Positions 6,654 through 7,899 of a DNA stretch of 7,899 bases are shown piece by piece (positions within the stretch are counted from its first letter, which is position 1; the number at the start of each line of letters is the position of its first letter). The stretch comes from an uncultured Eubacteriales bacterium (lineage in GTDB: Bacteria > Bacillota > Clostridia > Oscillospirales > Oscillospiraceae). The DNA lies in assembly GCA_900313295.1 (NCBI GenBank), contig OMQS01000027.1, forward strand, positions 1-7,899. Reading direction: 5' to 3'. The notes under the pieces were generated by a model. It made no database searches and was not told the DNA's origin. It was given only the letters and a program-made list of their open reading frames with translations. A program made the position numbers and the translations under genes.

Positions 6654-6715
6654 CCCTACGGGTGCATTGTTGCGGGTGCGGTGCATACGGGACGATGCGG
6701 GCATCGTTCCCTACA
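6654..6715. repeat. CCCTAC...CCCTAC repeat module with GATGC hairpin
   Basis: The module begins and ends with CCCTAC (6654-6659 and 6709-6714). It contains two GGTGCAT copies in the same direction 19 bases apart. It also contains an imperfect hairpin, GGGACGATGC (6689-6698) with GCATCGTTCCC (6701-6711), in which one T is bulged. Defined ends and an internal inverted repeat suggest a discrete mobile or dispersed unit. No transposase lies nearby. Confidence 0.4.
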
Positions 6716-6732
6716 GAAATTTATAATTCCCC

Positions 6733-6766
6733 TTGCAGGGGCGGGCAGGGTCGCCCGCCCCTGCGA
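6733..6766. repeat. GC-rich perfect hairpin (GCAGGGGCGGGC)
   Basis: GCAGGGGCGGGC (6735-6746) pairs perfectly with GCCCGCCCCTGC (6753-6764) around a six-base loop. Two further weak pairs extend it outward. There is no T-run after it, so it is not an intrinsic terminator. The AGGGGCGGGC core matches a widespread type of palindromic intergenic repeat in Oscillospiraceae-like genomes, from memory. Confidence 0.5.
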
Positions 6767-6840
6767 ATGACATGGTGGCGCGCAGAGGTAGACGACCGCA
6801 AAGGCCGCCCCCTACGCATTGCAGGAACGTCTTCGGGAAG

Positions 6841-6868
6841 GTCACGGGCATTGCCTGTGGCTTTTTTT
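6841..6868 (+). terminator. Intrinsic terminator of the rlmB operon
   Basis: A nine-pair stem (6841-6849 with 6853-6861, two G-U pairs, loop of about 3-5 bases) is followed directly by seven T, then A and a second T-rich run. It is the only plus-strand terminator seen after the pseudo-ATPase gene. The operon transcript would therefore carry about 330 bases of repeat-rich 3' untranslated sequence. Confidence 0.75.
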
Positions 6869-6970
6869 ATTTTTTTGCGTAAAAGGCGGTATGGTGGCGT
6901 CGGGGCGGGCATTTTATGTATACAAGAGAAATTATGCAACTTTTCCGCGGATTTTCTGTTTACATAACAA

Positions 6971-7000
6971 TGTGGAAAACTCTGTGGATAATGTGCAAAA
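6971..7000 (+). promoter_or_regulatory. Cluster of three DnaA-box-like nonamers
   Basis: TGTGGATAA (6983-6991) is the exact complement of the classical DnaA box TTATCCACA. TGTGGAAAA (6971-6979) differs by one base, and TGTGCAAAA (6992-7000) by two. All three point the same way within 30 bases, the last two touching. The surrounding 6905-7015 is clearly richer in A/T than the rest of the window. It lies upstream of the topoisomerase gene, beyond the terminator of the previous operon. It could be a DnaA-controlled regulatory site, a DnaA-binding accessory locus, or part of an origin; no dnaA, dnaN or rpmH is in view. Confidence 0.6.
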
Positions 7001-7108
7001 CCCTTTATATGGGGCTGTTTTCCGGCGGTTGCTTTTTTGACGCAGAAAGGCGGAAGCTCTAACATTTTTGAAGCTTGTCCGTCTTTTTGTCAGACTCCGG
7101 CGCAGCAC

Positions 7109-7137
7109 TTGCCAGAACGGGAAAAATGCGGTAAAAT
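7109..7137 (+). promoter_or_regulatory. Promoter of the topoisomerase gene
   Basis: TTGCCA (7109-7114) and TAAAAT (7132-7137) each match the consensus at five of six bases and are 17 bases apart, 38 bases before the ATG. A second possible promoter lies upstream, TTGACG (7037-7042) with TAACAT (7060-7065), also at 17 bases. That upstream site is only about 35 bases after the DnaA-box cluster. Confidence 0.6.
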
Positions 7138-7148
7138 AATAATATATG

Positions 7149-7163
7149 GCCGGAATCGCCGGC
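7149..7163 (+). other. Small leader hairpin abutting the Shine-Dalgarno site
   Basis: GCCGG (7149-7153) pairs with CCGGC (7159-7163) around AATCG. The hairpin ends one base before AGGAGG (7164-7169), which itself is 5 bases from the start codon. As the leader is only about 30 bases long, this could protect the 5' end or tune ribosome access. The stem is short, so chance is possible in GC-rich DNA. Confidence 0.35.
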
Positions 7164-7174
7164 AGGAGGGATCT

Positions 7175-7899
7175 ATGGCAACGAAAAAGACCTACAACAA
7201 CGAAAGCATTTCCAGCCTCAAGGGCGCAGACCGCGTGCGCAAGCGCCCGGGGGTCATCTTCGGCTCCGACGGGCTGGAGGGCTGCGAGCACGCCGTTTTT
7301 GAGATACTGTCCAACGCCATCGACGAGGCGCGGGAGGGGCACGGGCGGCTCATCACCGTGACAAAATTTGCCGATCTCTCCATTCAGGTGGAGGACATGG
7401 GGCGCGGCTGCCCCGTGGACTGGAACGAAAAAGAGGGGCGCTACAACTGGGAGCTGGTGTTCTGCGAGCTGTACGCCGGCGGCAAATATGACAACGAAAA
7501 CAGCGAGAACTATGAGTTTTCGCTGGGGCTGAACGGCCTTGGCTCCTGCGCCACGCAGTACGCCAGCCGCTACATGGACGTGACCGTGTGGCGGGAAGGG
7601 AAGGAATACTCCCTGCATTTTGAAAAGGGCGAGATCGTGGGGCAGCTGCAGAGCCGTCCCCTGCCCGAGAGCCAGAAGCGCAAAACCGGCACCCGCATCC
7701 ACTGGCTGCCGGATCTGGAGGTTTTTACCGACATCAGCATCCCCCTGTCGTACTATCAGGACGTGATGAAGCGGCAGGCCGTGGTGAACGCCGGCGTGAC
7801 CTTCCGGCTGCGCAGCCAGAACGGCGCCGCCTTCGACACGGAGGACTTTGTGTATGAGCACGGCATCGCCGACTACATTCGGGAGCTGGCGGGGCCGGA
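7175..7899 (+). CDS. parE: Type II DNA topoisomerase ATPase subunit, GyrB/ParE family (3' end cut by window)
   Basis: The first 241 residues are present; the gene continues past the right edge. The product is the ATP-binding B subunit of a gyrase or topoisomerase IV, which drives DNA strand passage in the cytoplasm with a GyrA/ParC partner, likely encoded downstream. The GHKL ATPase motifs are intact. Glu43, Asn47 and Asp50 lie in VFEILSNAIDEA, Asp74-Gly76-Gly78 in EDMGRG, Lys104 in YAGGKYD, and the ATP lid is GLNGLGS (118-124). The block at 23-31 reads KRPGVIFGS where the canonical origin-linked GyrB has KRPGMYIGS. The protein therefore looks like the divergent second B subunit of Clostridia; the ParE name is a best guess, as such genes are often annotated as gyrase B. 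The start is fixed by AGGAGG (7164-7169). The reading frame was checked by hand to the window end and is open throughout. Confidence 0.9.
   Translation, partial: MATKKTYNNESISSLKGADRVRKRPGVIFGSDGLEGCEHAVFEILSNAIDEAREGHGRLITVTKFADLSIQVEDMGRGCPVDWNEKEGRYNWELVFCELYAGGKYDNENSENYEFSLGLNGLGSCATQYASRYMDVTVWREGKEYSLHFEKGEIVGQLQSRPLPESQKRKTGTRIHWLPDLEVFTDISIPLSYYQDVMKRQAVVNAGVTFRLRSQNGAAFDTEDFVYEHGIADYIRELAGP

Larger units (their letters stand above)
6507..6830. repeat. Gene-free stretch filled with inverted-repeat modules
   Basis: No credible gene lies here. A frame open from 6170 to 6967 is a shadow running on from the upstream gene. The stretch contains a perfect 14-base palindrome, CGCCGCCGGCGGCG (6549-6562). 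Next is a block with two GGTGCAT copies (6661-6667 and 6680-6686), then a hairpin GGGACGATGC/GCATCGTTCCC (6689-6711), then a long GC hairpin (6733-6766). The composition differs from the coding regions. It looks like several unrelated short intergenic repeats stacked together, of the kind dispersed in gut Clostridia genomes. The family assignment is inference. Confidence 0.5.

Noticed and set aside
6654..6770. CRISPR array
   Set aside because: The repeats are inverted, few, of differing sequence and not regularly spaced, and no cas gene is present.
6170..6967. A 265-codon frame running from the membrane-protein gene through the repeats
   Set aside because: The first half is an out-of-frame shadow and the second half is translated repeat DNA. 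There is no start signal and no domain.
6905..7015. Firm call of a chromosomal origin
   Set aside because: Only three DnaA-box-like sites, no clear unwinding element, and no dnaA, dnaN or rpmH in view. The downstream B subunit is not the canonical origin-linked gyrB type.

Overview
The window is GC-rich, with compact, well-spaced housekeeping genes. Codon choice, GC content, the type of intergenic repeats and the protein sequences suggest a gut-type Clostridia, probably an Oscillospiraceae-like Firmicute. This assignment is inference; no rRNA or other marker gene is present. Four complete genes and one gene cut by the right edge can be supported.

Left part (1-1227): a minus-strand promoter at the very edge points out of the window. 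A pyridoxal/pyridoxamine kinase gene (143-988, +) follows. A near-consensus promoter overlaps that gene's stop codon, and about 210 bases of structured non-coding DNA containing a repeat-like motif run from it to a bidirectional terminator. This stretch could be a small RNA gene.

Centre (1228-4327): ftsH, an ATP-dependent membrane zinc protease, lies on the minus strand. It is divergently transcribed from rlmB, a SpoU-family 23S rRNA 2'-O-methyltransferase, and the 175-base gap holds a promoter for each.

Right-centre (4338-6506): 10 bases after rlmB, and probably in the same operon, is a 722-residue membrane protein. I read it as a degenerate P-type ATPase. It has the heavy-metal (P1B) layout of eight membrane segments and recognisable remnants of the P and N domains. 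The phosphorylation motif, the TGD motif, the GDGxND motif and the HP motif are all altered, and the actuator domain is essentially absent. A long disordered, charged and coiled N-terminal region precedes the membrane part. This looks like a pseudoenzyme with a non-transport role and is the most unusual object in the window.

Right part (6507-7899): a 668-base gene-free stretch holds several inverted-repeat modules, an intrinsic terminator, a compact three-unit array of DnaA-box-like nonamers (one a perfect match) and a good promoter. It is followed by the first 241 codons of a GyrB/ParE-type topoisomerase ATPase subunit. The genes do not form one pathway. They cover cofactor salvage, membrane protein quality control, ribosome maturation and DNA topology, plus the unexplained pseudo-ATPase.
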